Source: Micropruina glycogenica
GTDB taxonomy: Bacteria > Actinomycetota > Actinomycetes > Propionibacteriales > Propionibacteriaceae
Direction of reading: 5' to 3'
DNA length: 64,000 nucleotides
Assembly: GCF_900289045.1 (NCBI RefSeq)
Contig: NZ_LT985188.1
Location: forward strand, 3,100,001 to 3,164,000
Positions 15,979 through 27,186 of the stretch are shown here, one piece after another. Each line of letters starts with the position of its first letter. Position 1 is the first letter of the stretch. The notes beneath the pieces are model-generated. The model worked only from the letters and a program-made list of their open reading frames with translations, was not told the origin of the DNA and did no database searches. Made by a program: the position numbers and the translations under genes.

Positions 15979-17298
15979 GTGCTCGACGTGATCGGCTGGA
16001 TTCTTCAGACGATCATGGTGATCGGCGGCATCTACGGCCTCTATCACATCGTCATCGGGCTCAACTCGTTCGGCGAACTCAAGCTGCCCGAACCGCAGCC
16101 GGGCGAGCCGCAGCACCGGTTCGCGATTCTGGTGTGCGCCAAGAACGAGTCCACGGTGATCGACCAGCTGCTGATCACGATCGAGAACCTCGACTACCCG
16201 CGCGAGCTCTACGACGTGTTCGTGGTGGCCGACAACTGCACCGACGACACCGCCGACATCTGCCGCAAGGCCGGCGCCTTCGTCTACGAACGCACCGACG
16301 CCAAGCGCAAGGGCAAGGGCTTCGCGATGAAGTGGTTCTTCGAACGCTTCCTGGTCGACCATGCCGGCCGGTACGACGCCTGCGTGGTGTTCGACGCCGA
16401 CAACGTGGTCGAGGTCGGCTTTCTCACCGCCCTGAACACCCGGTTCAACGCCGGCGAGAGCATTGTGGTGGGCTACCGCACCGGCAAGAACCCGTCGTCG
16501 TCGTGGGTGGCCGGCTGCAGCACCTTGTACTGGCTGCTGCAGACCCGCTTCTTTCACCTGCCCCGCAACCGGTTCGGCTGGTCGCTGTTCTCGGTGAGTG
16601 GCACCGGGTTCGGCTTTCTGCTGTCGGTGCTCGACGGCAAGGGCTGGGACACCAAGACCCAGTGCGAAGACATCGAGTTCACCCTCAACGCGATCGCCGA
16701 CGGCCACCGTGCAGTGCTCGAACCGCGGGCGGTGTTCTTCGACGAGCAACCGCAGGGGCTGTGGACGTCCATCAAGCAGCGGTATCGGTGGGCGTTGGGC
16801 GGGGTGCAGATCGTGCCGATCTGCACGCCCCGGCTGTGGCGCCGGGTGCGCTCGGGCGACCGCAAGGCCACCGACGGCCTGATCTACAGCGTCGGCCTGC
16901 TGGTGTCGGCGATCTCGGGCTGGTGCGGCATGTTGTTCAGCGTCATGCTCGCTGCCCGCACCGGCCGGTGGGACCTGATGGTGCTGGCGGCCTTGGTCTT
17001 CGGAGCGTTCGCGTACGTGTTCACCGGGCTGTTCGGCTGGCTCACGATTCTGCTCGAGGACGCCCGGTGGCCGGGCATGTGGAAGACCGTGCTGCTGTTT
17101 CCGCTGCACCTGGGCATCTGGTGGGTGCTGATGCTGGTCGCGCTGTTCTACCGCGATGCCACCTGGCATGACATTCCGCACACGGTGCGGCTGAGCCTGA
17201 GTGAGATCGAGGCCGAACACCACACCGGACGACTGACGCCGCTGCCGCGGCCCAACGCGGGCCCCAAGCCCGACCCCGAGGGCACCGAAGCGGGCTGA
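15979..17298 (+). CDS. Membrane-bound family 2 glycosyltransferase
   Basis: A 439-residue protein. The GTG at 15979 has AAGGAG seven bases upstream; the earlier GTG at 15973 is too close. An N-terminal membrane helix precedes a GT2 domain with ILVCAKNES, VVADNCTDDTA, FDADN (DxD-like), TKTQCEDIEFT and QRYRWALGG (QxxRW), the motif set of processive synthases such as NodC/BcsA/HasA. Three or more C-terminal membrane helices follow. It should polymerise or transfer sugars from nucleotide donors at the membrane. No partner secretion genes are adjacent, so the polysaccharide is unknown. Confidence 0.87.
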   Translation: MLDVIGWILQTIMVIGGIYGLYHIVIGLNSFGELKLPEPQPGEPQHRFAILVCAKNESTVIDQLLITIENLDYPRELYDVFVVADNCTDDTADICRKAGAFVYERTDAKRKGKGFAMKWFFERFLVDHAGRYDACVVFDADNVVEVGFLTALNTRFNAGESIVVGYRTGKNPSSSWVAGCSTLYWLLQTRFFHLPRNRFGWSLFSVSGTGFGFLLSVLDGKGWDTKTQCEDIEFTLNAIADGHRAVLEPRAVFFDEQPQGLWTSIKQRYRWALGGVQIVPICTPRLWRRVRSGDRKATDGLIYSVGLLVSAISGWCGMLFSVMLAARTGRWDLMVLAALVFGAFAYVFTGLFGWLTILLEDARWPGMWKTVLLFPLHLGIWWVLMLVALFYRDATWHDIPHTVRLSLSEIEAEHHTGRLTPLPRPNAGPKPDPEGTEAG

Positions 17299-17345
17299 CC
17301 GGCGCGGGTAGCGTGGCAGGTGTCGGCTACCGAAAGGAACGCACC

Positions 17346-17558
17346 ATGGACGTCATGGAATGGGCCGAGAACAAGGTCGAGCATCTCGACCCGGTCGATC
17401 TGGCCCTGATCAAGTGGAGTTGTCTGGCCGGCGGTGTGCTGCTGGCCCAGTTGGTGCCCGCAGTGCGCCGGCTGCCCAAGGGGCTCGTCGTGGCGGTGAC
17501 GGTGGGGCTCGCGATCAAGCCGTTGCTGGACGCCTACGGCGTCGACGAGCGCCGCTGA
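17346..17558 (+). CDS. Small membrane protein, unknown
   Basis: A 70-residue protein starting at ATG 17346 with AAAGGAAC upstream. It has two hydrophobic stretches (WSCLAGGVLLAQLVPAV and KGLVVAVTVGLAIKPLL) and a short charged N-terminal helix. 47 bp downstream of the glycosyltransferase on the same strand, with a TAGCGT box at about 17311, so it may have its own promoter. No family is recognised. Confidence 0.6.
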   Translation: MDVMEWAENKVEHLDPVDLALIKWSCLAGGVLLAQLVPAVRRLPKGLVVAVTVGLAIKPLLDAYGVDERR

Positions 17559-17571
17559 GCCTGGACTGCCC

Positions 17572-18186
17572 TCACGCGGCCGGGTTCTCCCACTCCCAGA
17601 CCGTGCCCGGTCGTCCGCGGCCCAGCACCACGCGCTTGCTGCTGACGGTCAACCCGCGCAGCGCCGCCAGCCGGCGGTTGAGGTTGCCGCGGTCGGGCGC
17701 GATGCCGCTGATCGTCTGGGTGATGCCCACCGCCGCCGACACCGGAAAGACCGGGCCGGTGAGGGCGCGGGTGAACTCCAGGTCGCGCCACAGCATGTCG
17801 ACCAGCAGCGGCCGGCACTCGAACAGCATCACGTTGTGGTCGAAGGCCAGATTCGGCACGTCGTCGAAGCCGTACCAGTCGGCCTCGCCGTCGCCGACGG
17901 CCCACATGGCCACCGACAGCGAGTAGCCGCGCGGATCACGGTTGGGCTGGTCGAACACGGTCAGCTGGCCCAGCGCCGACACGTCGAAGCCGACCTTGGT
18001 GGTCACGGCGCGATGGGCCGCGGCGGCCAGGCGCTCGCCCTCTTGCAGCAGCACACCCGGCAGCGCCGGCTTGCCGAGAAACGGCTCAGTGGTGCGCGGC
18101 TTGGTGGCCATCTCGACGCGGCGCAGGTCGGGGTTGTAGCGCAGGGCGATGACATCGACCGACACCAGAGAACCGGGATTGGGCAT
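17572..18186 (-). CDS. NrtR-like NUDIX-domain regulator
   Basis: A 204-residue protein matching the NrtR layout: an N-terminal NUDIX fold (VDVIALRYNPDLRRVEM, PFLGKPALPGVLLQEGE, LTVFDQPNRDPRGYSLSVAMWAV) and a C-terminal winged-helix-like region (GNLNRRLAALRGL). The Nudix box reads GERLAAAAHRAVTTKVGF, lacking the REXXEE glutamates needed for hydrolysis, so it is probably a ligand-sensing regulator and not an enzyme. NrtR proteins control NAD metabolism using ADP-ribose; whether this one does is unknown, and no NAD genes are adjacent. Confidence 0.75.
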   Translation of the reverse strand: MPNPGSLVSVDVIALRYNPDLRRVEMATKPRTTEPFLGKPALPGVLLQEGERLAAAAHRAVTTKVGFDVSALGQLTVFDQPNRDPRGYSLSVAMWAVGDGEADWYGFDDVPNLAFDHNVMLFECRPLLVDMLWRDLEFTRALTGPVFPVSAAVGITQTISGIAPDRGNLNRRLAALRGLTVSSKRVVLGRGRPGTVWEWENPAA

Positions 18187-18444
18187 TCGTTTCGCTCTCT
18201 TCGCCGAGGCCGAAACCTCATTAGTCCGTCCGACTATAACCGGTCGAGGGACTCGGCACTAGGCGTTTCTGCGAGCTGGGCACGCTGCACCGGCCGTCCC
18301 GCGTCCGATGACTGTGGGGGCCGGGCCCACGTCGCTCGCGTACACGCTCGTTGCTGGTGTTCGAACGCGAGCAACCTCACCGAGCGCGAGCAACGTCACG
18401 CGGGTGCGCAGGGCCACCCGGCTGGGGTGTGGCATAGTCCGAGC

Positions 18445-19305
18445 GTGCGTGCCGCGTTTGCCCGAGTCGACCCGGTGCTGATGGTGCTGATCGGCATCGC
18501 GACGGTGCAACTGGGCGCGGCCTTCGCCAAGGACCTGTTCGCAACCACCACGCCTTCGGCGACGGCCTGGCTGCGGTTGTGCTTCTCGAGCCTGATCTTT
18601 CTCACCTTCGCCCGGCCTCGCGTGCGTGGACGCACGCCGCGCGAGTGGCTCATTGTGGCGGGCTACGGCGTGGCGCTGGCCGGCATGAACTGGTCGATCT
18701 ACGAGAGCTTCGCCCGCATTCCGATCGGGGTCGCCGTCACCGTGGAGTTTCTCGGCCCCTTGGCGGTGGCAGTGTTCGGTTCCCGCCGGTTGCGCGATCT
18801 GATCTGGGTGGGGCTCGCGGCGGTCGGGGTGGCGATGCTCGGTCTGCAACCGATCGATCCCGACTGGGTCGGCCTGGGTCTGGCACTGCTGGCCGGCGCG
18901 CTGTGGGCGGCCTACATTCTGCTGGCCGGGCCGACCGGACAGGTGTTCGAGGGAGTCTCGGGGGTCACCGTGGCGAGTCTGATCGGGGCGGTGATGCTGG
19001 CTGTGCCCGCGCTGACGATGGGGGCTCCGGTGTTCAACGCGCATGTGCTCGGGGTGGCGCTGGCGGTGGCGCTGTTGTCGTCGGTGATTCCGTACGGGCT
19101 CGAAATGGTGGCGCTGCGGCGCATGGCGCCGGGCCTGTTCGGCATTCTGATGAGTCTCGAACCGGCGGCCGCGGCACTGTTCGCGTTGCTGGTGCTCGGC
19201 GAGGGGCTCAGCACCATCGAGATCGTCGCCATGGCCTGTGTGGTGGTGGCCAGCGTGGGCGCGACTCGGACGCGTCAGGCGTCCGCGCCGCCGTTGATCG
19301 ACTGA
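18445..19305 (+). CDS. EamA/DMT-family exporter (RhtA-like)
   Basis: A 286-residue protein with about ten membrane segments in two EamA halves. It resembles RhtA, the threonine/homoserine exporter (STATAWLRL-like N-half; IPYGLEMVALRRM and GILMSLEPAAAALFALLVLGE in the C-half). The GTG at 18445 is chosen because CATAGT lies six bases upstream, giving a leaderless start. Substrate is inferred from similarity only. No regulator is adjacent. Confidence 0.85.
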   Translation: MRAAFARVDPVLMVLIGIATVQLGAAFAKDLFATTTPSATAWLRLCFSSLIFLTFARPRVRGRTPREWLIVAGYGVALAGMNWSIYESFARIPIGVAVTVEFLGPLAVAVFGSRRLRDLIWVGLAAVGVAMLGLQPIDPDWVGLGLALLAGALWAAYILLAGPTGQVFEGVSGVTVASLIGAVMLAVPALTMGAPVFNAHVLGVALAVALLSSVIPYGLEMVALRRMAPGLFGILMSLEPAAAALFALLVLGEGLSTIEIVAMACVVVASVGATRTRQASAPPLID

Positions 19306-19340
19306 ACCGGCGGCCGCTGAGGTCAACCTAGCTGCCCTTC

Positions 19341-19378
19341 TGACACGTAGCTGCCTGCATGCAGGCAGCTACGTGTCA
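19341..19378. repeat. 38-bp perfect palindrome
   Basis: The sequence from 19341 to 19378 is its own reverse complement (half-site TGACACGTAGCTGCCTGCA). A further imperfect half, GGCAGTTACGTGTGTCA, follows at once, and a TAGCTGCC lies just upstream. It sits between the EamA gene and the SDR gene. It could be a terminator, an operator array or a small mobile hairpin. Confidence 0.75.
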
Positions 19379-19493
19379 CGGAGGCAGTTACGTGTGTCAC
19401 TCGCCGCGAGTCTGCCGAGGCCTCGGGTGGTCGCAACTCGACGGGCTGCGCTGCGCGGTGGTTGACCGCGCCGCTTTGCGGCACGATCAGCAC

Positions 19494-20360
19494 GTGCAAC
19501 ACCAACAGCTACCACTCGCCGGCCGGACGGCGCTGGTCACCGGGGTTTCTCGCCGCCGCGGCATCGGGTTCGCGGTGGCCCGCACGCTGGCAACGCTGGG
19601 CGCGAGCATCGTGATTCACCACTATCGGCCGCACGACCTCGACCAGCCCTGGGGTGGCGACGACCTGGACGCAGTACGCGCCGAACTGACCGCGGCGCTG
19701 ACGCCGTCCGCACGATTCGCCGACGTGTCGGCCGACCTGTCTGACGCGACCACCATTCCCGGCCTGCTGCAGCAGGCCGCCGCAATGACCGGACGCCTCG
19801 ACATTCTGGTCTGCAACCACGCCAAGAGCGGTGACGACGGCAGCATTCTCGACATGACTCCCGAGCGGCTGGACGCGTTCTGGCAGGTCAACACCCGCTC
19901 GACGCTTCTGCTCACGGCGGGGTTCGCGCAGACCAGAGCCGGGGCGCAGAGCGAGGCCCGGCGTCCGGGGGAGCGCATCGGCGGCGGCCGGCCCTACCCG
20001 GCCCCGACGGGTCGGGTGTTCTGGATGACGTCGGGCCAGCAGTTGGGGCCGATGCGTGGCGAGGTGGCCTACGCCACCAGCAAGGCGGCCCTGGCCGGCG
20101 TCACTGCGACGGTGGCCGCGGAGCTGCTGGAACTCGGCATCGTGCTCAACACCATCAACCCGGGCCCGGTGAACACCGGGTACTTGGACGCCGAGACCAC
20201 CGACCGTCCGCTCGACGAGATCGAGCAGCACCTGGCGTCCACACCGTTCGGACGGGTGGGGCGTCCGGACGACCCGGCGGCACTGATCGGCTGGTTGGCC
20301 ACGCAGGACTGGATCGTCGGCCAGGTGATCACCAGCGACGGCGGCTTCACACTCGCCTGA
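19494..20360 (+). CDS. SDR-family oxidoreductase
   Basis: A 288-residue short-chain dehydrogenase/reductase. The cofactor loop is TGVSRRRGIG (longer than the usual TGxxxGIG), NNAG is replaced by CNHAK, and the active-site YATSK is present, as is NPGPVNTG and the C-terminal GQVITSDGGF. A roughly 20-residue insertion (RAGAQSEARRPGERIGGGRP) precedes the catalytic serine strand (WMTSGQQ). The GTG at 19494 is chosen because family similarity begins there. It resembles 3-oxoacyl-ACP reductase-like SDRs; substrate unknown. Confidence 0.83.
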   Translation: MQHQQLPLAGRTALVTGVSRRRGIGFAVARTLATLGASIVIHHYRPHDLDQPWGGDDLDAVRAELTAALTPSARFADVSADLSDATTIPGLLQQAAAMTGRLDILVCNHAKSGDDGSILDMTPERLDAFWQVNTRSTLLLTAGFAQTRAGAQSEARRPGERIGGGRPYPAPTGRVFWMTSGQQLGPMRGEVAYATSKAALAGVTATVAAELLELGIVLNTINPGPVNTGYLDAETTDRPLDEIEQHLASTPFGRVGRPDDPAALIGWLATQDWIVGQVITSDGGFTLA

Positions 20361-20371
20361 GCGTGGCGACA

Positions 20372-20453
20372 GATGGGGACGGTTCCTATTGGGCGCCACC
20401 GATCCTCACGCCACTAGATCTTGTGGTGGCGCGAGTTCGGAACCGTCCCCATC
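20372..20453. repeat. MITE-like hairpin, GGGGACGGTTCC family
   Basis: Terminal inverted repeats GATGGGGACGGTTCC (20372-20386) and its complement (20439-20453) enclose an inner stem GCGCCACC/GGTGGCGC. About 82 bp in total, lying 11 bp after the SDR stop. Related copies are at 28.55, 30.47, 41.0 and 52.7-52.95 kb. Confidence 0.75.
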
Positions 20454-20484
20454 TCGCCCCAGACCTTCCGTCGGGGTCGTGTGC

Positions 20485-21354
20485 CTACAACGAGGCAGGG
20501 GGAGCCGGCAGCACCCGTGGGCCCTTGATACCGGCGTCCTTGAGCGCCTGCAGCTCGCGGTCGAGAATCGCGCGCTGCACCCCGAACTGCTGGTTCGGCT
20601 GGGTCTTCGCGGTGATCCTGATCGTCATGCGGCCGGCCTCGACCGACTGCACGCCCACCACATTGGGCGCTTCGAGCAGCACCTTGGCGTAATCGGGGTC
20701 GGCGTACACCTCACGGCAGACGCCCTCGAGCACCTCGATCACGTGGGTCGAGTTCTCACCCGAATCGACCGGAATGTCGACGATCGCCGTCGACCAACCC
20801 TGGCTCTGGTTGCCGACGCGTACGATCTCGCCGTTGCGGATGTACCAGACCTGGCCGCTGGAATCGCGCAGCCGGGTCACCCGCAGGCCCACGTCTTCGA
20901 TGGTGCCGGACGCCTCGCCCAGGTCAACCAGGTCTCCGACGCCGTACTGGTCCTCGACGATCATGAAGATGCCCGACAGGTAGTCCTTCACCAGGCTCTG
21001 CGCGCCGAACCCGAGCGCCACACCGCCCACGCCGGCTGAGGCGAGAATCGGCGTCAGCGGAATGTTCAGAATCGCCATCACGGTCAGCACCGTCAGCACC
21101 GCAATGGTCACGTTCGTCACGCTGCGCAACAGCGAGCCCATGGTGGCGGCCCTGGCCGCGTGTCGTGCCGCGTACAACTCGGCGTTGTCGCCGCCCTGGT
21201 CGACGCGGCGCTGGTTGGCGCGGCTGACGGCGAGCTCTGAACCCCGCTTGATCGCCCGCAGCAACAGCCAGCGGCCGGCCACGGCGACGACGATCGTGAT
21301 TGCGATCGACACAGGGGTCTCCGGCCACGCCCACTCGATCGCCAACGGCACCAT
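20485..21354 (-). CDS. MscS-family small-conductance mechanosensitive channel
   Basis: A 289-residue protein with three N-terminal membrane helices; the third, pore-lining one reads LASAGVGGVALGFGAQSLVKDYLSG, the MscS signature. The beta domain follows (VGDLVDLGEASGTIEDVGLRVTRLRD) with a C-terminal alpha/beta domain (VEAGRMTIRITAKT). These channels release solutes on hypo-osmotic shock. Stand-alone gene in this neighbourhood. Confidence 0.92.
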   Translation of the reverse strand: MVPLAIEWAWPETPVSIAITIVVAVAGRWLLLRAIKRGSELAVSRANQRRVDQGGDNAELYAARHAARAATMGSLLRSVTNVTIAVLTVLTVMAILNIPLTPILASAGVGGVALGFGAQSLVKDYLSGIFMIVEDQYGVGDLVDLGEASGTIEDVGLRVTRLRDSSGQVWYIRNGEIVRVGNQSQGWSTAIVDIPVDSGENSTHVIEVLEGVCREVYADPDYAKVLLEAPNVVGVQSVEAGRMTIRITAKTQPNQQFGVQRAILDRELQALKDAGIKGPRVLPAPPASL

Positions 21355-21424
21355 GGCGTCATTCTTGCGGGCGGCACCGGGTGGACGGCGGGTAACGCGC
21401 CGCGCTCACGAGGTTGAGCCGACG

Positions 21425-21470
21425 GCCTTTCAGAGATCGCGGCGTTCGCCGGGACGACGAAAGCTCGATC
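21425..21470. repeat. Degenerate REP unit
   Basis: GAGATCGCGGCGTTCGCCGGGACGAC is a decayed copy of the GATCCCGGCG-type REP, between the mscS start and the end of livF. Confidence 0.45.
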
Positions 21471-21478
21471 AGCGAGTG

Positions 21479-22178
<700 letters not shown>

Positions 22179-22186
<8 letters not shown>

Positions 22187-23009
22187 GGGCGCCCCCCTCC
22201 TCGTTCTCGGGCGAGCCGATGTAGGCCTCGATCACGCGGGGGTCCGACTGCACCTCGGCCGCCGTGCCTTCGATCAGCGTCTTGCCGCGCACCAGGCACA
22301 GCACACGGTCGCACAGGTTGAAGATGAACCGCATGTCGTGCTCGATCACCACGATGGCCAGACCAGAGTCTCGAATCTTGAAGATCAGCTCTTCGGCCTG
22401 CCGGGTCTCTTGCGGGTTCATGCCGGCGGTCGGCTCGTCGAGCAGCAGCAGCTTGGGGTCGGTGGCCAGCGCACGGGCCACCTCGAGCCGGCGCTGGTCG
22501 CCGTAGGGCAGGTTGCGGGCCAGGTGGCCCCCTTGCCCCTTCATGCCGACGTATTCGAGCAGTTCGGCCGCCCGCTCGCGGGTTTCGGCCTCCTCGCGCC
22601 GAAACTTCGGCCCGTGCAGAATCGAGGTGAACGCCATCGACGACGTGCGGCAGTAGCGACCCACCATCACGTTTTCGAGTGCGGTCATGTTGGGGAACAG
22701 CCGAATGTTCTGAAACGTTCGAGCCATGCCCGCCACGACCACTTCGCGCGGCTTGGGCGGCAGCACCTCCCCCATGAACCGCACCTCGCCGGACGTCGGC
22801 TTGTACAGCCCGGTGAGGCAGTTGAAGAAGGTGGTCTTGCCGGCCCCGTTGGGGCCGATCAGGCCGACGATCTCGCCGCTGTGCACGGTGAAGTCGACGT
22901 TGTCGACCGCCACCAGGCCGCCGAAGCGCATGGTGACGTTGCGAGCCGCCAGAATCGTTTCGCGTCCGACCGTGTGGCCGGTCGGTTCGACAACCGTCTC
23001 GGTGCTCAT
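22179..23009 (-). CDS. livG: Branched-chain amino acid ABC transporter ATPase LivG
   Basis: A 276-residue ABC ATPase with Walker A GPNGAGKTTFFNCLTG, the LivG-type insertion between Walker A and the signature, QRRLEVARALATDPKLLLLDEPTAGMNPQE (degenerate signature plus Walker B), and IEHDMRF switch. LivG and LivF form the heterodimeric engine. It overlaps livM by four bases. Confidence 0.93.
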
Positions 23010-24741
23010 GACTTCTCCTCCGCGAACTCGTACGGCAGGTCTTCCTCGATCTCTTGGACCAGTTCCTCGTCGTCGGAGTGGAATTCCAGGGCGCGCCGCT
23101 GGTTGGGGATCATTCCCTCGGGACGGAAGCGCATCATCACGACCATCAGCAGGCCGAACAGCAGCATGCGGTACTCGCTGACGAACCGTAGCTTCTCGGG
23201 CAACAGCTTCAGCAACGTCGCGCCCAGAATGACGCCAATCACGGTGCCCATGCCGCCCAGCACGACCGCCGCCAGCAAGAATGCGGACTCGAGAAACACG
23301 TACTGGTCGGGAATCACCGACACGTCGACGTGGGCCTTCACGGCCCCGGCGAAGCCGGCCAGAAAGGCTCCGCCGGCGAACGCCAGCAGCTTCAGCCCGA
23401 AGACGTTGACGCCCATCGCCTCGGCCGCCTTCTCGTCCTCGCGAATGGCCACCCAGCCGCGGCCGATGCGCGAGTGGTTGAGCCGGGTGAACACCAGCAC
23501 GATGACGGCCATGATCAGCAGCATCAGGAAGAAGTAGTTGCTGAACCGGCCCAGGGTGATCCCGAACACCACGTGTGGCTTACCGAAGTCGAACCCGAAC
23601 AACTCCAGGTTGGGAATGGCTGGAATGCCGGACGATCCGTGGGTCAGGTTGGGCCCCGACTGACCGTCGAGGTTGTTCATGGTGATGCGGAAGATCTCAC
23701 CGAACGCCAGCGTCACGATGGCCAGGTAGTCGCCCGACACGCGCAGTGTGGGCGAGCCGATGAGCAGGCCCAGGCTGGCCGAGATCAGGCCCGCGATCAG
23801 CATCACCACGATGAACGGCGGCTTCCAGTTGATGGTGGCGAACGCCGACTCGCTCAGGGTGGCAGCGGTGAAGGCGCCGGCACCGAGAAACGCGATGTAG
23901 CCCAGGTCGAGCAAGCCGGCCAGACCGACCACGATGTTGAGCCCGACTGCGGTGGCGGCGAACACGAGCACCTGGGTGGCGATCGACATGTTGGCGTCCG
24001 AGCCGTTCTGGGTGAACGGGAACAAGAAGGCCACCAGGAACGACGAGAACACCAGCACGGTGCGGTGTTTCTGGCCGGCCTCAGAGATCCAGGCGCCGAT
24101 GCCGCTGCGCAGCACGAACGCGCTGAGCGCGCCGGCGAAGGCGATGATCGACAAGAAGATGCCGCCGTCGTTCTGGTTGAGCGCGTAGGCCACCAGCAGC
24201 AGCGCCAACAGCAGAATCAGAGCGATGGCCACGATCTCGACCCAGGCCGCCGAGCGCACCCGCTCGAGGCTGGGGGCGCGGCCGGCGATGAGCAGCCGGG
24301 TGCCCACGAACGCCATCAGAGCCGCCACCAGAGCCACCCAGCCGCCCCACTCGACGGCCACCAGGCCGCGCAGTTCGATGGCGATCACGACCAGAATCAG
24401 CACGATGTAGGCGAGCAGGCCGATGCCCATCGCCTTGCTGCCCCGGGTCCAGCCGACGCGTTTGCTCACCCTGATCAGCGGTCTGGCAAAGCCCCTGCGG
24501 TCGGCCCAGGGTTCGATCCACCCCATGGCCGCGCACCAGGCGACGATCAGGCCAAGAGTCAGGCCCAGAAACTGCAGCGTCGACGGGCCACCCAGGTACG
24601 ACATGTTGTCGAGCGCGGCACCGGTGTAGGCCCACGGAAGATAGGCAGAGACGGCGAACAGCAGCCCGCCGGCCATGGCGACCATGCGGCCCGTTACGTG
24701 GTACTGCTTCTGCAGTTCGGGGGTGAAGACGGTTGGGATTC

Positions 24742-24745
<4 letters not shown>
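23006..24745 (-). CDS. livM: Branched-chain amino acid ABC transporter permease LivM
   Basis: A 579-residue permease starting at ATG 24745 inside the ATGA overlap with livH. The C-terminal 320 residues are a typical LivM (GLNIVVGLAGLLDLGYIAFLGAGAF, INNLDGLTGG-like region NNLDGQSGPNLTHG, WVAIREDEKAAEAMGVN). The N-terminal about 230 residues add several extra membrane helices not present in the shorter enterobacterial form; this long version is frequent in actinobacteria. Forms the membrane channel with LivH. Confidence 0.9.
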
Positions 24746-25692
<947 letters not shown>

Positions 25693-25715
25693 CGCCTTCT
25701 CCTTCCTTCATCGAA

Positions 25716-25748
25716 CTGTGGGGAGCCGCCGACAGCGACTCCCCACAG
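25716..25748 (-). terminator. Intra-operon stem-loop between livK and livH
   Basis: Ten-base perfect stem CTGTGGGGAG / CTCCCCACAG with a 13-base loop, 17 bases after the livK stop. Without a T-run it is probably a partial terminator or 3'-end stabiliser, giving more binding protein than permease, as is usual in ABC operons. Confidence 0.7.
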
Positions 25749-25764
25749 CATCATTGGACGATGA

Positions 25765-26985
25765 CTACTTCAGCTCGCCGGTCTTCTTGGCGACCCACTT
25801 GAGTTCTTGCACCTCGTAGACGGTCAGCGTCTTGGTGATCGCGTCGCCGAACTCGTCGAAGCCGACCTTGCCGGTGGCGCCGTCGAAGCTGACCGCAGCC
25901 ATGCCGTCGATGGTGGCTTGGCGAGCCGACGAGGCGTCCGAAGCGCTGGGCAGCGACTTCTTCAGCGAGGCGATGATCGCGTTGGCCGCGTCGTAGGCGT
26001 AGGCACCGTAGGCCGAGAAGCCGTCGGAGAAGCCGGCCGCCTTGTAGGCCTCGACGAAGCTCTTGCCCGAGGCCAGCGACTCGATCGGGGCACCCACCGA
26101 CGTGGCCAGGTCACCGTTCGACTTCGCGCCGGCCAGATCGACGAACTTCTGGTCGAAGATGCCGTCGCCACCCATCAGCGGAACGGCGAGACCCTTGTCT
26201 TTCATCTGCTTGCTCATCGGGCCGGCCAGCTGGAACTCGGTGCCGAAGTAGACGACCTCGGGGTTCTTCGCCTTCATCAGGTCGATGACGGTCGAGAAGT
26301 CGTCGTCGTCCTTGTTCACCGTCTGGTTCGAGACGACCTCACCGCCGAGTTCCTTGAACTTGGTGGCGACCGCCTCGGCGAGGCCCTGGCCGTACGGCTT
26401 CTTGTCGTTGACCACGGCGAGCTTCTTGACCCCCGACTCGAACAGGTACTGGGCCGCGAACGGGCCTTGGATCGAGTCGGTGGTGCACACCCGGAAGTAG
26501 TTCGGGTAGGTGCGCTTGGGGTTGGCCAGATCGGCGCCCTGGGTGAGGTTGGGGCTGGTGTTGGCCGGCGACACCATGACGATGTTCGCGCTGTTCAGAA
26601 TCGGCTGCACCGACTGGGCGACGCCCGAGTTGAGGGTGCCGACCACGCCGACCACGTCTTTGTCGGCGGCCAGCTTCGTGGCCGCGTTGGCGCCCACGTC
26701 GGGGGTGGCGGTGTCGTCTTCGGCGGCCAACTCAAGCTTCCAGCCGGGAATCGCATTGCTTTCGTTGGCCTGCCTGATGGCCAGGTCGACCGAGTTCTTG
26801 ATGCCCAGGCCCATCACTGACAGGTCGCCGGTGAGGGGGGCGATGACGCCAATCTTGGCCACCTTGGTGGCGGCGCCGCCGGCAGACCCGCTGGCGGCCG
26901 GCTCGCTGCGGCTGCCGCAACCGGCGAAGAGCATGGACGCGCTCAACAGGGCTACCGCGCCCCCGAGCAGCTTCTTGTTACGCAC
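25765..26985 (-). CDS. livK: Branched-chain amino acid ABC transporter substrate-binding lipoprotein
   Basis: A 406-residue lipoprotein. The GTG at 26985 is fixed by a perfect GGAGGAAAT upstream and opens a signal peptide ending in lipobox LFAGC. The mature part is a Leu/Ile/Val-binding periplasmic fold (KIGVIAPLTGDLSVMGLGIKN, VVGVVGTLNSGVAQSV, VMVSPANTSPNLT, YGQGLAEAVATKFKELGG). First gene of the liv operon; a 200-bp leader upstream must carry the promoter. Confidence 0.9.
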   Translation of the reverse strand: MRNKKLLGGAVALLSASMLFAGCGSRSEPAASGSAGGAATKVAKIGVIAPLTGDLSVMGLGIKNSVDLAIRQANESNAIPGWKLELAAEDDTATPDVGANAATKLAADKDVVGVVGTLNSGVAQSVQPILNSANIVMVSPANTSPNLTQGADLANPKRTYPNYFRVCTTDSIQGPFAAQYLFESGVKKLAVVNDKKPYGQGLAEAVATKFKELGGEVVSNQTVNKDDDDFSTVIDLMKAKNPEVVYFGTEFQLAGPMSKQMKDKGLAVPLMGGDGIFDQKFVDLAGAKSNGDLATSVGAPIESLASGKSFVEAYKAAGFSDGFSAYGAYAYDAANAIIASLKKSLPSASDASSARQATIDGMAAVSFDGATGKVGFDEFGDAITKTLTVYEVQELKWVAKKTGELK

Positions 26986-27186
26986 ATTTCCTCCTTGTCG
27001 CTCGCGACCCGCCGCCGCGATGATGGGAGAACTATTGCTGGCCGGGTCGGGCAAACGAAGCAGAAGGTCGATCGTTGACCTGATTGTGACCATGCTGCAA
27101 TGTTGCGTACCCGGAAAGCCCCCGAGCTCCCGTGTGCTGCATCTAATCGGTTGTCGGCCCGTTGCGCCAGCCTCTGCGCTGTAGTT

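Noticed and set aside
15979-17298. Cellulose synthase operon
   Set aside because: The glycosyltransferase shares GT2 motifs, but there is no PilZ domain, BcsB, BcsZ or secretion partner nearby.
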